From Amnibacterium setariae (lineage in GTDB: Bacteria > Actinomycetota > Actinomycetes > Actinomycetales > Microbacteriaceae): DNA of 64,000 nt. Position numbers and translations under genes: made by a program. The notes beneath the pieces are model-generated. The model made no database searches, was not told the DNA's origin, and was given only the letters and a program-made list of their open reading frames with translations. This document shows positions 16,987 to 24,976 of this stretch, piece after piece. How positions within the stretch are numbered: the stretch's first letter is position 1; each line of letters opens with the position of its first letter. Where the stretch lies: positions 1,178,001-1,242,000 of the forward strand of contig NZ_QXTG01000002.1 of the NCBI RefSeq assembly GCF_003581425.1, in the 5' to 3' direction.

Positions 16987-18438
16987 TCAGTCGTCGAGCG
17001 AGAGGGCGCGGCGCACCGCGCGGCGCAGGCCGAGGTCCGCGACGAGGAGCGCCGCGGTGTCCTCGAGCGCCGCGCGGGCGGCGTCGTCCCAGGCCCGCGG
17101 GGCGCGGTCGAGCAGCACCAGCGAGCCGGCGACCGTGCGGTCCGCGTTCTGCAGCGGCACCGCGGCGACGGCCCGCACCCCGCCGCCGAGCACGAGGGGG
17201 TGCGCGCGGAGGTCGCGGTCCTGCCACGCGTCCTCGACGAGGACGGCGCCGGACCGGGCGGCCCGCAGGACCGGCAGCCCCTCCGGCGACGCGGTCGCGG
17301 CGCCGGCGCGGGCGGCGACGGTCTGCCCGGCCGCGGGGTCGCCGAGCAGGGCGATCGCGGCCGTCGCGCCGGACGCGCCGAGCAGCAGCCGGAGGGCGGC
17401 GTCGAACGCGGCGCTCGCCTGCTGCGGCGGCCCGTCGACGACGGGCGGCTCGGCGGCGGGTGCGGCGCCGCCCGGCCGCAGCTCCAGCAGCATGTCGACG
17501 AGGATCTGCTGCAGCTCGACCGCGAGGTCGTACAGCCCGACCCGGTCCGCCGGGCGTCGGGCGGTCATCCGGCGCAGCAGGTCCGCGAGCCGGGGCGGGA
17601 TCCCCTCCGGGATCTCCGGGTCGCGGTCGAGCCGCGCGAACGCGCTCCTCGTCACCGATCCCGGGAAGACCACGCGGCCCGTGATCGCCTCGATCATCAC
17701 GAGGCCGAGCGAGTACACGTCGCTCGCGGGCTCGGCGTCGAGCCCCTCCACCTGCTCGGGGCTCAGATACGCCGCCGTGCCGGTGGTGAACTCGCTGAGG
17801 TCCGGCTCCCCCACCCGTGCGGCGATGCCGAAGTCGGTCAGCTTCGCGACGACGGGTCGCGCGCTGCGCAGGCCGGAGATGAGGATGTTGCTCGGCTTCA
17901 CGTCGCGGTGCAGGAAGCCGACCTGGTGCATGTGGTCGAGGCCCTCGGCGATGTCGAACCCGAGCCAGCAGGCGTCCGCCGGCGTCATCGGGCCGCGCCG
18001 GAGCCGCTCGTTCAGCGCCTCGCCCGGCACGTACTCCATGACGAGGTAGAGCTGCCGCCCCTCCGGGCCCTCGTCGATGCCCGCGTCGAGCAGCGTGGTG
18101 AGGGCGTAGTGGTTCAACGACGCGCTCACGCGGGCCTCGACGCGTTCGAGGCTGCCCGCGTCGGGCGGGGCGACGCGACTGTGGAAGACCTTGACGGCGA
18201 CCTCGCGGCCGAGCAGGCCGTCGTGCGCGGCGTACACGTTGGCCTCGCCGCCGGAGCCGAGCACGCGGCGCAGCTCGTAGCGCCCGGCCAGCACGATCGG
18301 CGCGGTGGTCGCCGGTGCGAGCGGCTCGGAGGCCCGGACGTCCGCGGCCTGGACGGCCGGATCGGCGCTGCGACGCCGGAAACCGAGCGCGCGTGCGGCG
18401 CCGCGGGGTCGGCGGAGCGGCGGCACCTCTGCCGTCAC
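16987..18438 (-). CDS. Soluble Ser/Thr protein kinase with C-terminal GAF-like domain
   Basis: A 483-residue Hanks-type kinase. GTG at 18438 follows AGGAGG; in-frame codons further upstream lack a Shine-Dalgarno. The kinase domain (about 50-325) has the Gly loop GSGGEA, VAVKVF, HRDVKPSN, TDFGIA and SPEQ, so it should be active. There is no membrane helix or PASTA domain; instead residues about 360-475 look like a GAF sensor (RAVAAVPLQNADRTVAGSLVLLD). Such architecture implies cytosolic sensing of a small ligand or redox signal. Neighbours are CsbD, Asp23 and two ECF sigma genes, so phosphorylation of a stress regulator is a reasonable guess. Confidence 0.88.
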   Translation of the reverse strand: MTAEVPPLRRPRGAARALGFRRRSADPAVQAADVRASEPLAPATTAPIVLAGRYELRRVLGSGGEANVYAAHDGLLGREVAVKVFHSRVAPPDAGSLERVEARVSASLNHYALTTLLDAGIDEGPEGRQLYLVMEYVPGEALNERLRRGPMTPADACWLGFDIAEGLDHMHQVGFLHRDVKPSNILISGLRSARPVVAKLTDFGIAARVGEPDLSEFTTGTAAYLSPEQVEGLDAEPASDVYSLGLVMIEAITGRVVFPGSVTRSAFARLDRDPEIPEGIPPRLADLLRRMTARRPADRVGLYDLAVELQQILVDMLLELRPGGAAPAAEPPVVDGPPQQASAAFDAALRLLLGASGATAAIALLGDPAAGQTVAARAGAATASPEGLPVLRAARSGAVLVEDAWQDRDLRAHPLVLGGGVRAVAAVPLQNADRTVAGSLVLLDRAPRAWDDAARAALEDTAALLVADLGLRRAVRRALSLDD

Positions 18439-18503
18439 GGCGTCCTCCTCACCTGCCCCGTCGCACGGAGCGCCGTCGTGCGAACCATACGCCCGCACGC
18501 AGA

Positions 18504-18543
18504 CATCGGGCGCGGGCGGCCGTCCGGCCGCCCGCGCCCGATG
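18504..18543 (-). terminator. 19-bp perfect hairpin after csbD
   Basis: The arms 18504-18522 and 18525-18543 (CATCGGGCGCGGGCGGCCG and its complement) pair perfectly around a two-base centre, just past the csbD stop at 18552. This is the strongest stem in the window and should insulate the kinase gene from csbD. Confidence 0.8.
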
Positions 18544-18551
18544 GGTCGTGA

Positions 18552-18722
18552 TCAGCGGAACGCGTCCTTCACGTCCTCGCCGACCTTCTTGGCCTGCGCC
18601 TTGGTCTGGTCGGCGCGACCCTCGGCCTCGAGGGACTCGTTGTCCGTCGCCTTGCCGACGGCCTCCTTGCCCTTGCCGACCAGGTTCTCGGCCGCGTTCT
18701 TGATCTTGTCGTCGAGCGCCAT
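18552..18722 (-). CDS. csbD: CsbD-family stress protein
   Basis: A 56-residue hydrophilic protein: ATG at 18722 with AGAGGAG upstream, stop at 18552. It begins MALDDKIKNAAENLVGKGKE and continues with GKATDNESLEAEGRADQ, the CsbD (PF05532) signature, ending in a Lys-rich amphipathic helix. CsbD proteins accumulate under the general stress response in many bacteria; their biochemical role is unknown. Length matches the family. It lies between the GAF-kinase and the Asp23 gene, all on the same strand, and is followed by a strong hairpin. Confidence 0.9.
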   Translation of the reverse strand: MALDDKIKNAAENLVGKGKEAVGKATDNESLEAEGRADQTKAQAKKVGEDVKDAFR

Positions 18723-18777
18723 GCGCTGCTCCTCTCTCGTTCTTCCTCTGGGGATCGCCGATGGATGCGGCGACGTC

Positions 18778-19263
18778 TTACCGGACGCGCGCGGGCTCGG
18801 CCTTCGCGTCGTCCTCGCCGGGCACGTCGATGTCGGCGATCGTGATGTTCACCTCGGTGACCTCGAGGCCCGTGAGCTGCTCCACCGCGTCGATCACGGC
18901 GCTGCGGACGTCGTCCGCGAGGCCGTGCAGCGGCACCGGGTACTCGGCGATCACGACCAGGTCGACCGCGGCCTGCTTCTCGCCGACCTCGACGGACACG
19001 CCCTGCCCGCGGTCCTGGCCGCCCACGCGGGAGCGGAGGGCGCCGATCGCCCGGGCCGCGCCGCCGCCGAGGTCGTGCACGCCGGCGACGGAGCGCGCAG
19101 CGATGCCGGCGATCTTCTCGACGACCGAGTCGTCGATCGTCGTGGTGCCGATCGTGGTCGCCTCGGTCGTCGCGCCCGTGGGCTGCGCGGGGGTGCGCTT
19201 CGCCGCAGGGCTCGCCGCCGTGGTGGTCGTCGCGCCGGTCGTGGTCGGGGTCGTGTTCGACAT
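18778..19263 (-). CDS. Asp23/Gls24-family envelope stress protein
   Basis: A 161-residue protein: a Thr/Ala/Pro-rich N-terminus (about 1-40) followed by an Asp23 domain (about 41-150) with VVEKIAGIAARSVAGVHDL, then VDLVVIAEYPVPLHGLADDV and an amphipathic C-terminal helix region (VTEVNITIADIDV). Asp23 proteins associate with the cytoplasmic face of the membrane and respond to cell-wall stress. ATG at 19263 with AAGGAGG ten bases upstream. It is divergent from an ECF sigma operon encoding two further Asp23-like proteins, a usual actinobacterial layout. Confidence 0.9.
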   Translation of the reverse strand: MSNTTPTTTGATTTTAASPAAKRTPAQPTGATTEATTIGTTTIDDSVVEKIAGIAARSVAGVHDLGGGAARAIGALRSRVGGQDRGQGVSVEVGEKQAAVDLVVIAEYPVPLHGLADDVRSAVIDAVEQLTGLEVTEVNITIADIDVPGEDDAKAEPARVR

Positions 19264-19410
19264 CCGGTTCGGTCCTCCTTCTCGTGCGGGACCTGCTCGG
19301 TCCCGCCTCGTTCTCGTGCGTCATGAGGAAGGAGGCGACCGATGCGGGGATCCTCACATCGTCCAGCGGACTCCCAGAAAAAAGCGTGCACTCGGCCGCA
19401 TCCTCTCTGC

Positions 19411-19962
19411 ATGGAATCCACCGGCGCGAGCGGGGACCTCCTCGCGCTGGCGGGAGACGGCCTCCTCGCCGGCCGCGCCGCGGACGGCGACAGCCGCGCG
19501 TTCGGCATCCTGATCAGGCGGCACGCGCCCGTGCTCCGCGCGTACGTGAACCGCATCACGCGGCGCCCGTCCGACACCGACGACGTGCTGCAGGAGGTCG
19601 CGCTGGCGGCGTGGCAGGCGCTGCCGCAGCTGCAGAACCCGGACGCGGTGAAGGGCTGGCTCTTCCGCATCGCGGAGCGGCAGGCGTTCGCGATGCTGAG
19701 GAAGCAACCCCAGACCGCGGAGATCGACGAGGAGCTACCGTCCGCAGACGACTCCCTCGCCCGCTTCGACGACCGCGACCTGCTCCGCGGGGCGCTCTCC
19801 CGGCTGCCCGCGCAGCAGGCGCGGGTGTGGGTGCTCCGCGAGGTGGGCGGCCTGTCCTACGACGAGATCGCGGAGGAGCTCGACGTGCCGGTGAGCACCG
19901 TCCGCGGCGCCCTCGTGCTGGCCAGGAAGAAGCTCCTCGACGTGATGGGAGGAACAGCATGA
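19411..19962 (+). CDS. ECF-type sigma factor of the Asp23 operon
   Basis: A 183-residue sigma-70 family protein. Region 2 is at about 25-95 (FGILIRRHAPVLRAYVNRIT, then DTDDVLQEVALAAWQALPQL) and region 4 at about 125-178 (LSYDEIAEELDVPVSTVRGA helix-turn-helix). ATG at 19411 is preceded by CATCCT plus six bases, a weak leaderless-type box. Its stop overlaps the next start (ATGA). No anti-sigma factor is adjacent; the Asp23-like partners may take that part. It is unrelated in sequence detail to the ECF factor at 16.3-16.9 kb. Confidence 0.92.
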   Translation: MESTGASGDLLALAGDGLLAGRAADGDSRAFGILIRRHAPVLRAYVNRITRRPSDTDDVLQEVALAAWQALPQLQNPDAVKGWLFRIAERQAFAMLRKQPQTAEIDEELPSADDSLARFDDRDLLRGALSRLPAQQARVWVLREVGGLSYDEIAEELDVPVSTVRGALVLARKKLLDVMGGTA

Positions 19963-20552
19963 CCGATGCACGACCGCCCAGCGGCCCCTTCGAGGACCTC
20001 GACGGGCACACGCTCGACGAGCTCGTCGACTACCTCGATCGCGGGCGCACGCCCCTCGACCCGGGCATCGAGGCCTCCCCGGCCTGCCGGATCGCGCTCG
20101 CCGGGCTCGAACGCCTGCGCCTGATGGCCGGCGGCCTGCTCGAGGAGGACGCCGCCCTCGAGCGGACCCACCCGGACTGCTGGATGACCACGGTGCTGGA
20201 CCGCATCTCCCTCGAGGCGCGACCCGGCCGCCGCTTCCCGGTGCCCGGCCTGCCCCCGGGCACCGAGGCGACCGTGACGGAGGGCGCGCTGCGCGGCCTC
20301 GTCCGTGCGGTCGGCGACTCCGTCCCGGGCCTGCTCACCGGCCGGGTGCGGATCGAGCCGCAGGAGCCGGGCGACCGGATGGACCTCGACATCGAGGTGT
20401 CGATGTTCTACGGCTTCCCGATCGAGGACACCGTCGCCGAGTTCCGGCGCCGGGTCGTCGAGATCCTGCCGCGGCAGGCGCCCTTCACCGTCGGCCGCCT
20501 CGACGTGCGGGTCGCGGACGTCGTCGAGCTGCCGGGAGCGGGAGCGCCGTGA
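19959..20552 (+). CDS. Asp23/Gls24-like protein, coupled to the sigma factor
   Basis: A 197-residue soluble protein. The N-terminal half (about 1-100) is acidic and helical, with DGHTLDELVDYLDRGRTP, and could bind the sigma factor as an anti-sigma-like segment; the C-terminal half (about 105-195) resembles an Asp23 domain (VTEGALRGLVRAVGDSVPG, then VSMFYGFPI and VGRLDVRVADVVEL). It overlaps the ECF stop by four bases and the following GTG by four bases, so all three proteins are co-translated. The anti-sigma idea is inferred from the operon. Confidence 0.8.
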   Translation: MTDARPPSGPFEDLDGHTLDELVDYLDRGRTPLDPGIEASPACRIALAGLERLRLMAGGLLEEDAALERTHPDCWMTTVLDRISLEARPGRRFPVPGLPPGTEATVTEGALRGLVRAVGDSVPGLLTGRVRIEPQEPGDRMDLDIEVSMFYGFPIEDTVAEFRRRVVEILPRQAPFTVGRLDVRVADVVELPGAGAP

Positions 20553-20824
20553 CCGACCAGCTCGAACCCGCGGCGAAGGACGCGGTGACGGTCGCCGTCT
20601 CCGCCGTGCCGGGCGTCCGCGTGCTGTACCCCCTGTCCGGCCTGCCGGGCTCGGCCGTGGTCCGCCTCCGCGACCACGAGGACGCCCTCACCTGCGAGCT
20701 CCGGCTGGCCACCGACGCCGCGGTGCCCGCGCGGGAGGTCGTGCAGGGCGCCGCGGGCGCCGCCCGTCGTGCGCTCGGGCGCGAGGACGTCGTCGTGCGG
20801 CTGGAGATCGCCTCCATCGAGTGA
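20549..20824 (+). CDS. Small Asp23-like protein
   Basis: A 91-residue protein starting at GTG 20549 inside the previous stop. It has a compact beta-alpha-beta pattern (KDAVTVAVSAVPGVRVLYPL, then CELRLATDAAVPAREVVQGA and DVVVRLEIASIE) like the core of Asp23 domains but without the flexible tail. It is the third gene of the ECF operon and ends 13 bp before the convergent gene. A heteromeric partner for the larger Asp23-like protein is plausible. Confidence 0.75.
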   Translation: MTDQLEPAAKDAVTVAVSAVPGVRVLYPLSGLPGSAVVRLRDHEDALTCELRLATDAAVPAREVVQGAAGAARRALGREDVVVRLEIASIE

Positions 20825-20837
20825 GGTCGGCCCGCGC

Positions 20838-21158
20838 TCATGCGATGCGCACCGGCGCGGGGCCGGCGGGCGCGAAGCGCCGCCGGAACTCCTCGTCGTC
20901 GAGCACGACCGCGCCGCGCGGTCCGACCGCCGCGCCCACCACGAGCCAGTCGCCCGCCATGAGCTGCCGTTCGATCCCTCGGACCTCGAGCTCGAGGTGA
21001 CCGGCGCGGTCGCCCCATCCGCGGTACTCGATCCGGCGCCGCACGACGAGCGGCGGCTCCAGGGCGTCCGCCCAGTCCGCCATCGCCGACGCCGAGGCCG
21101 CCGTCCCGTCGAACCGGTGCGCCTCGACCCGGAGCGGTCGCAGTCGGAACCGACCCAC
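20838..21158 (-). CDS. Small protein resembling a phage-type GDWIIRG family
   Basis: A 106-residue protein. I chose GTG 21158 because AGGAGGGGAG lies just upstream, rather than an earlier in-frame start. It begins GRFRLRPLRVEAHRFDG and ends with LMAGDWLVVGAAVGPRGAV and EEFRRRFAP. This beginning and end resemble small phage proteins with KPVxVEAxxFxG and GDWIIRGVxGE motifs, although the middle differs. No other phage gene is nearby, so it may be a domesticated relic. The function is unknown. Confidence 0.6.
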   Translation of the reverse strand: MGRFRLRPLRVEAHRFDGTAASASAMADWADALEPPLVVRRRIEYRGWGDRAGHLELEVRGIERQLMAGDWLVVGAAVGPRGAVVLDDEEFRRRFAPAGPAPVRIA

Positions 21159-21246
21159 CGCACTCCCCTCCTCCGCGGACCGTCGGTCGGTCCACCGGGA
21201 GAAGGAGTCGCGGAACGGCCCGATCGTCACGCCGCGTCGAGAATTC

Positions 21247-22092
21247 TCACGATCCCGCGGTCGCCGCGCGGTGGCCGACCATGGAGAGCAGCTGCAGCTT
21301 GTCCGCGTCCTCCGAGCCCGGCTCCGCGGTGAGCACCAGCAGCGTCTGGTTCTGCTCGAGGTCGGAGAGCACCTGGCACTGCAGGGTCATGACCCCGACC
21401 TCGGGGTGCTGCAGGCGCTTGTCCTGCGGCGGCCGCGCGCCGACCTCGTGGACCGCCCAGAGCCGCGCGAACTCCGGGCTGCCGGACAGCATCGCGTCGA
21501 CGATCTCCGCAGCCGGGGAGCCGGGCCCCAGCTTCGCGAGCGCCGCCCGGGTGTCCGCGACGAAGAGGCGGGAGGTCGCGGCGTGGTCCTCCTCCGGGTA
21601 CACGTCGCGCGAGGACGGGTCCATGAACCAGCGGTAGGCGATGCTCCGCATCGGGCCGCGGAACCGGGTCTCATCGCCGAACAGGGCCCGCGCGGGCCCG
21701 GTCTGCACGAGGGTCTCCCCCATCTCCCCCATCACCTGCGCAGGCGTGTCGGCGAGGCGGTCGAGCACGCGCATGAGGCCGGGCGTCACGTGCTGGCTGC
21801 GCATCCGGCGGGCCGGCGCGGTGTGGCCCGCGAGACGGAACAGGTGGTCGCGCTCGTCGAGGGTGAGGCGGAGCCCGCGCGCCATCGCGGCGAGCATCTG
21901 CACCGACGGCTGCGGCCCCCGCGCCTGCTCGAGCCGGCTGTAGTAGTCGACGGACATGTCGCACAGCGCCGCGACCTCCTCGCGGCGGAGCCCCTCCGCG
22001 CGCCGCCGCGCGGAGCGGCCGAGACCGACGTCCTCCGGCTGCAGCGCCTGCCGTCGACGCCGGAGGAAGTCGGCCAGCTGCGCCCGGTCCAT
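21247..22092 (-). CDS. XRE-type regulator with MmyB-like ligand domain
   Basis: A 281-residue repressor or activator. The N-terminal helix-turn-helix (about 8-80) reads FLRRRRQALQPEDVGL, GLRREEVAALCDMS and YYSRLEQARG, the classic MmyB/XRE pattern; the C-terminal part (about 105-270) is the MmyB-like ligand-binding domain (PF17765), proposed to bind fatty acids. Of two adjacent start codons (GTG at 22095, ATG at 22092), the ATG is better spaced from AGGAGG. It is followed upstream by an SDR on the same strand; MmyB/SDR pairs are frequent and the SDR is its probable target. Confidence 0.9.
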   Translation of the reverse strand: MDRAQLADFLRRRRQALQPEDVGLGRSARRRAEGLRREEVAALCDMSVDYYSRLEQARGPQPSVQMLAAMARGLRLTLDERDHLFRLAGHTAPARRMRSQHVTPGLMRVLDRLADTPAQVMGEMGETLVQTGPARALFGDETRFRGPMRSIAYRWFMDPSSRDVYPEEDHAATSRLFVADTRAALAKLGPGSPAAEIVDAMLSGSPEFARLWAVHEVGARPPQDKRLQHPEVGVMTLQCQVLSDLEQNQTLLVLTAEPGSEDADKLQLLSMVGHRAATAGS

Positions 22093-22185
22093 CACGTGCC
22101 TCCTGCTCCTGGGACGGCGTCCGCCGCCCCTCGATGCTCGCGCGGAACCGGGCGGACGGTCCAGGGACCGCCGATCCCCCGCTCG

Positions 22186-23124
22186 TCAGCGGGGCGCGCG
22201 GACCCCGGTCAGGCGCTCCGACTCCGCCCAGATGCGCTTCGCATCCTCCTCGCTGCGGAGCCGCGAGTAGAGCCGCTGCTCCGCGGGCGCGCCGCCGAGG
22301 TGCAGCGGTCCGCCCGGACCGAAGAAGCGGCCCCCGTCCTCGCCCGGGCGCGTGGCCGCGAGCACCGCGGGCAGCGCCGCGGACTCCGCGGTGCCGAGCA
22401 GGATCCCGCGCCGCGACAGGCCGCGGATCACGCGGAGCGCCGCGGTGTCCCGCTCGCGCCCCATTCCGGGCTGCGCCGCGAGGAGGTTCGTGGGCGTGAC
22501 GCCGGGGTGCGCGAGGTCGCTGCGGATCCCCCACCCCGCCGCCGTGCTCCGACGCTGCAGCTCGAGGCCGAACAGCCCGAACGCGATCTTCGAGGAGCTG
22601 TACGCGCGGCCCGGGTGGTACGAGCGCTCCTGGTTCAGGTCGTCCCAGAGGACCGCGCCGGAGTTCGCCGCGACGCTGATCTGCGAGACGACGCGGGCTC
22701 GGCCCGCCTGCAGCAGCGGCAGGAGGCGCAGGACCAGCGCCGCGTGGCCGAGGTGGTTCGTGCCGAGCTGGAGCTCGAAGCCGTCCGCCGTCGCCCGGCG
22801 CGTCGGCGGGGTCATCAGGCCGGCGTTGCCGACCAGCATCTGCAGCGGCCGCCCCTCCGCGAGCAGCGCGTCCGCGAGCGCCTCGACGGACGCGAGCGAG
22901 GCGAGGTCGAGCGGGCGGACCTCGATCCGCGCGCCGGGGACGGCGGACCGGATCCGATCGGCGGCGGCCGCGCCCTTCGCGGCGGAGCGGACGGGCAGCA
23001 GCACCTCCGCGCCCGCGCGGGCCAGCCGGCTCGCGATGTGGAACCCGATGCCGTCGCTGCCGCCGGTCACGAGCGCGGTGCGTCCCGTCTGGTCGGGCAC
23101 GGCGATGTCGATGCTCCGGGGCAT
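22186..23124 (-). CDS. Short-chain dehydrogenase (protochlorophyllide-reductase-like SDR)
   Basis: A 312-residue NAD(P)-dependent SDR. The cofactor motif is TGGSDGIG (about 20), the NNAG strand appears as GNAGLM (about 98), the catalytic Ser lies in SQISVAANSG and the YxxxK motif is AYSSSK (about 170). Length and the NHLGHAAL stretch place it with classical long SDRs of the retinol dehydrogenase or WW-domain oxidoreductase type. ATG at 23124 has GGGAGG upstream. It is 93 bp upstream of the MmyB regulator and transcribed in the same direction. The substrate is unknown. Confidence 0.88.
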   Translation of the reverse strand: MPRSIDIAVPDQTGRTALVTGGSDGIGFHIASRLARAGAEVLLPVRSAAKGAAAADRIRSAVPGARIEVRPLDLASLASVEALADALLAEGRPLQMLVGNAGLMTPPTRRATADGFELQLGTNHLGHAALVLRLLPLLQAGRARVVSQISVAANSGAVLWDDLNQERSYHPGRAYSSSKIAFGLFGLELQRRSTAAGWGIRSDLAHPGVTPTNLLAAQPGMGRERDTAALRVIRGLSRRGILLGTAESAALPAVLAATRPGEDGGRFFGPGGPLHLGGAPAEQRLYSRLRSEEDAKRIWAESERLTGVRAPR

Positions 23125-23290
23125 CCCGGTCTCCCTCCTCCCGGCGGCGGTCGCCGCCGGACGTCGACCAGGCTGCCGCGGCTCCGCGCCCGCGGGCAGG
23201 CCGGGCTCGTCCGCGGATCGGCGATCCCTCCTTCGCGCGGCGCGGGGGCGGGGTGGCAGGTCGGCGGGACGGCGGACGTCGACGGCTCCC

Positions 23291-23296
23291 TACGAT
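23291..23296 (+). promoter_or_regulatory. -10 box of a leaderless promoter (TACGAT)
   Basis: TACGAT, six bases, then the GTG of the GntR regulator at 23303. No -35 match is evident. Confidence 0.6.
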
Positions 23297-23302
23297 GAGC
23301 GC

Positions 23303-24055
23303 GTGAGCGACGACACGGCCGACGGCGAGGCAGCACGGAGCCAGACCGACGTGGTCGTCGAGGGCGTGAAGGCGATGATCGTCTCGGGCGAGCTGCGCCC
23401 CGGCGACCGGCTGCCCGTCGAGAAGGACCTGGCGGCGCGGCTCCGCGTCTCCCGGGGCTCGCTGCGCGAGGGCGTGCGGGCGCTGGCGACCCTCGGCGTG
23501 CTGCACACGCGGCAGGGCGCGGGCACCTACGTCACGTCGCTCGACGCCGCGGCGCTGCTCGGCCCGATGGGGCTCTTCGCGGAGCTCCGCGGCGAGGAGC
23601 AGGCGCACGACCTGCTCGGCGTCCGCCGCGTGCTCGAGGCGGAGAGCGCCGCCCGTGCGGCCCGCCTGCGGACCGAGGAGGACCTCGCCGAGCTGCGCGC
23701 GATCCTCGACGGCGTCGACGAGCTGCTGCGGGCGGGCGGCGAGCTGGACGCCCAGGCGTTCATCGACGCGGACACGCGCTTCCACACGACGATCGCGCGA
23801 GCGAGCGGCAGCCCGACCCTCGCCGCGCTCATCGACGGGCTCGTCGGGCGGACGCTGCGGGCGCGCCTGTGGCGGGCGATCACCGAGCAGCACGCGAACG
23901 CCGAGACGCAGCGGGAGCACCGCGCGGTGCTCGCCGAGCTCGAGGCGGGCGAGCCCGAGCGGGCCCGGGTCCGCATGTCCGTCCACGTGCTCGGCGTCGA
24001 GGAGTACGCGGACAGCCACGACGCGGAGGGCTACCCGCCGGCCGGAGCGGCATGA
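23303..24055 (+). CDS. GntR-family regulator, FCD type (1 of 3)
   Basis: A 250-residue regulator. The winged helix (about 15-82) has VVEGVKAMIVSGELRPGDRL, then LAARLRVSRGSLREGVRALA and VLHTRQGAGTYV; the FCD effector domain (about 95-235) carries the metal-binding Asp and His residues in DADTRFHTTIAR and REHRAVLAEL. It probably senses a sugar acid and controls the adjacent catabolic genes. GTG at 23303 is leaderless. It is the left boundary of the catabolic island. Confidence 0.92.
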   Translation: MSDDTADGEAARSQTDVVVEGVKAMIVSGELRPGDRLPVEKDLAARLRVSRGSLREGVRALATLGVLHTRQGAGTYVTSLDAAALLGPMGLFAELRGEEQAHDLLGVRRVLEAESAARAARLRTEEDLAELRAILDGVDELLRAGGELDAQAFIDADTRFHTTIARASGSPTLAALIDGLVGRTLRARLWRAITEQHANAETQREHRAVLAELEAGEPERARVRMSVHVLGVEEYADSHDAEGYPPAGAA

Positions 24056-24061
24056 GCGCGA

Positions 24062-24132
24062 GGTGATCTCGAGTCCCTCGGTCGGGAACACCGCCCGTGG
24101 GGCCCATCGCTCCGCTCGCACCTCGGTCAGGG
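24062..24132 (+). repeat. Degenerate copy of the dispersed intergenic repeat
   Basis: GGTGATCTCGAG and, about 46 bases later, CTCCGCTCGCACCTCGGTCAG match the two ends of the repeat family, with an unrelated insert between. It lies between the GntR gene and the SDR gene. Confidence 0.5.
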
Positions 24133-24193
24133 GAGGGGCGTCGGCGCGTCCGTAGGATCGCACTGGCCGACGGCGGCCGGGGACGGAGCGGAC

Positions 24194-24955
24194 ATGGGCG
24201 AGTTCGACGGGCTCAGGGCGGTCGTGACGGGCGGCGCGTCCGGGATCGGCCTCGCCACCGCGCTGGCCCTCCGAGAGGCGGGCGCGGCGGTCGCCGTGCT
24301 CGACCGCTCCACCGACGTCCCGGACGGGCTGCACGCCGTCGAGGCCGACGTCGCCGATCGCGCCGGCGTCGAGTCGGCCGTCGCGGCCGCGGCGGAGGCG
24401 CTCGGCGGCATCGACGTGCTCGTCAACAACGCGGGGATCTCCGCCGTCGGCACCGTCGAGGACAACGACGACGCCGAGTGGGCGCGGGTGCTCGACGTGA
24501 ACGTGACCGGGATGGCCCGCGTCACCGCGGCCGCCCTGCCCTGGCTGCGCCGCTCGTCGCGCGCCTCGGTCGTCAACCTCTGCTCCCTGGCCGCGCTGCA
24601 CGGCCTGCCGCAGCGCGCGCTCTACGCCGCGAGCAAGGGCGCGGTGCTCGCGCTGACCTACGCGATGGCGACGGACCACGTGTCGGAGGGCATCCGCGTG
24701 AACTGCGTGCGCCCGGGCACGGTCGCGACGCCGTTCGTGGACCGGATGCTGCAGCGCTTCCCCGACCCGGCGAAGGAGCGCGCGGCGCTCGACGCGCGGC
24801 AGGCCACCGGGCGCATGGTCACGCCGGAGGAGGTCGCCGGCGCGATCCTGTACCTCGCGAGCCCGCGGTCGGGCTCGACCACGGGCACCGCGCTCGACGT
24901 GGACGGCGGCGCCTCCCACCTCCACCCGCGCCCGGTGCAGGCGACGCAGGACTGA
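24194..24955 (+). CDS. Short-chain dehydrogenase (sugar/sugar-acid type)
   Basis: A 253-residue classical SDR: TGGASGIGLA (about 12), DVLVNNAGIS (about 78), Ser in NLCSLAALHG, and YAASKGA (about 150) complete the tetrad. In L-fucose oxidation operons such SDRs oxidise L-2-keto-3-deoxyfuconate or the sugar itself, so one of those steps is likely; the exact role is inferred from its neighbours. ATG at 24194; TAGGAT at 24154-24159 may be its promoter, giving a leader of about 28 bases. It is convergent with fucD, separated by a short hairpin. Confidence 0.88.
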   Translation: MGEFDGLRAVVTGGASGIGLATALALREAGAAVAVLDRSTDVPDGLHAVEADVADRAGVESAVAAAAEALGGIDVLVNNAGISAVGTVEDNDDAEWARVLDVNVTGMARVTAAALPWLRRSSRASVVNLCSLAALHGLPQRALYAASKGAVLALTYAMATDHVSEGIRVNCVRPGTVATPFVDRMLQRFPDPAKERAALDARQATGRMVTPEEVAGAILYLASPRSGSTTGTALDVDGGASHLHPRPVQATQD

Positions 24956-24973
24956 GGCGGGGCCGAGCCCGCC
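24956..24973. terminator. Short GC hairpin between convergent genes
   Basis: GGCGGG (24956-24961) and CCCGCC (24968-24973) pair around GCCGAG, directly after the SDR stop and before the fucD stop. It can serve both strands. Confidence 0.55.
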
Positions 24974-24976
24974 CGC

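Noticed and set aside
16384-19326. A 980-codon plus-strand open frame across the sigma factor, kinase, csbD and Asp23 genes
   Set aside because: It spans several well-supported minus-strand genes and shows no domain; such long antisense frames are expected at very high GC.
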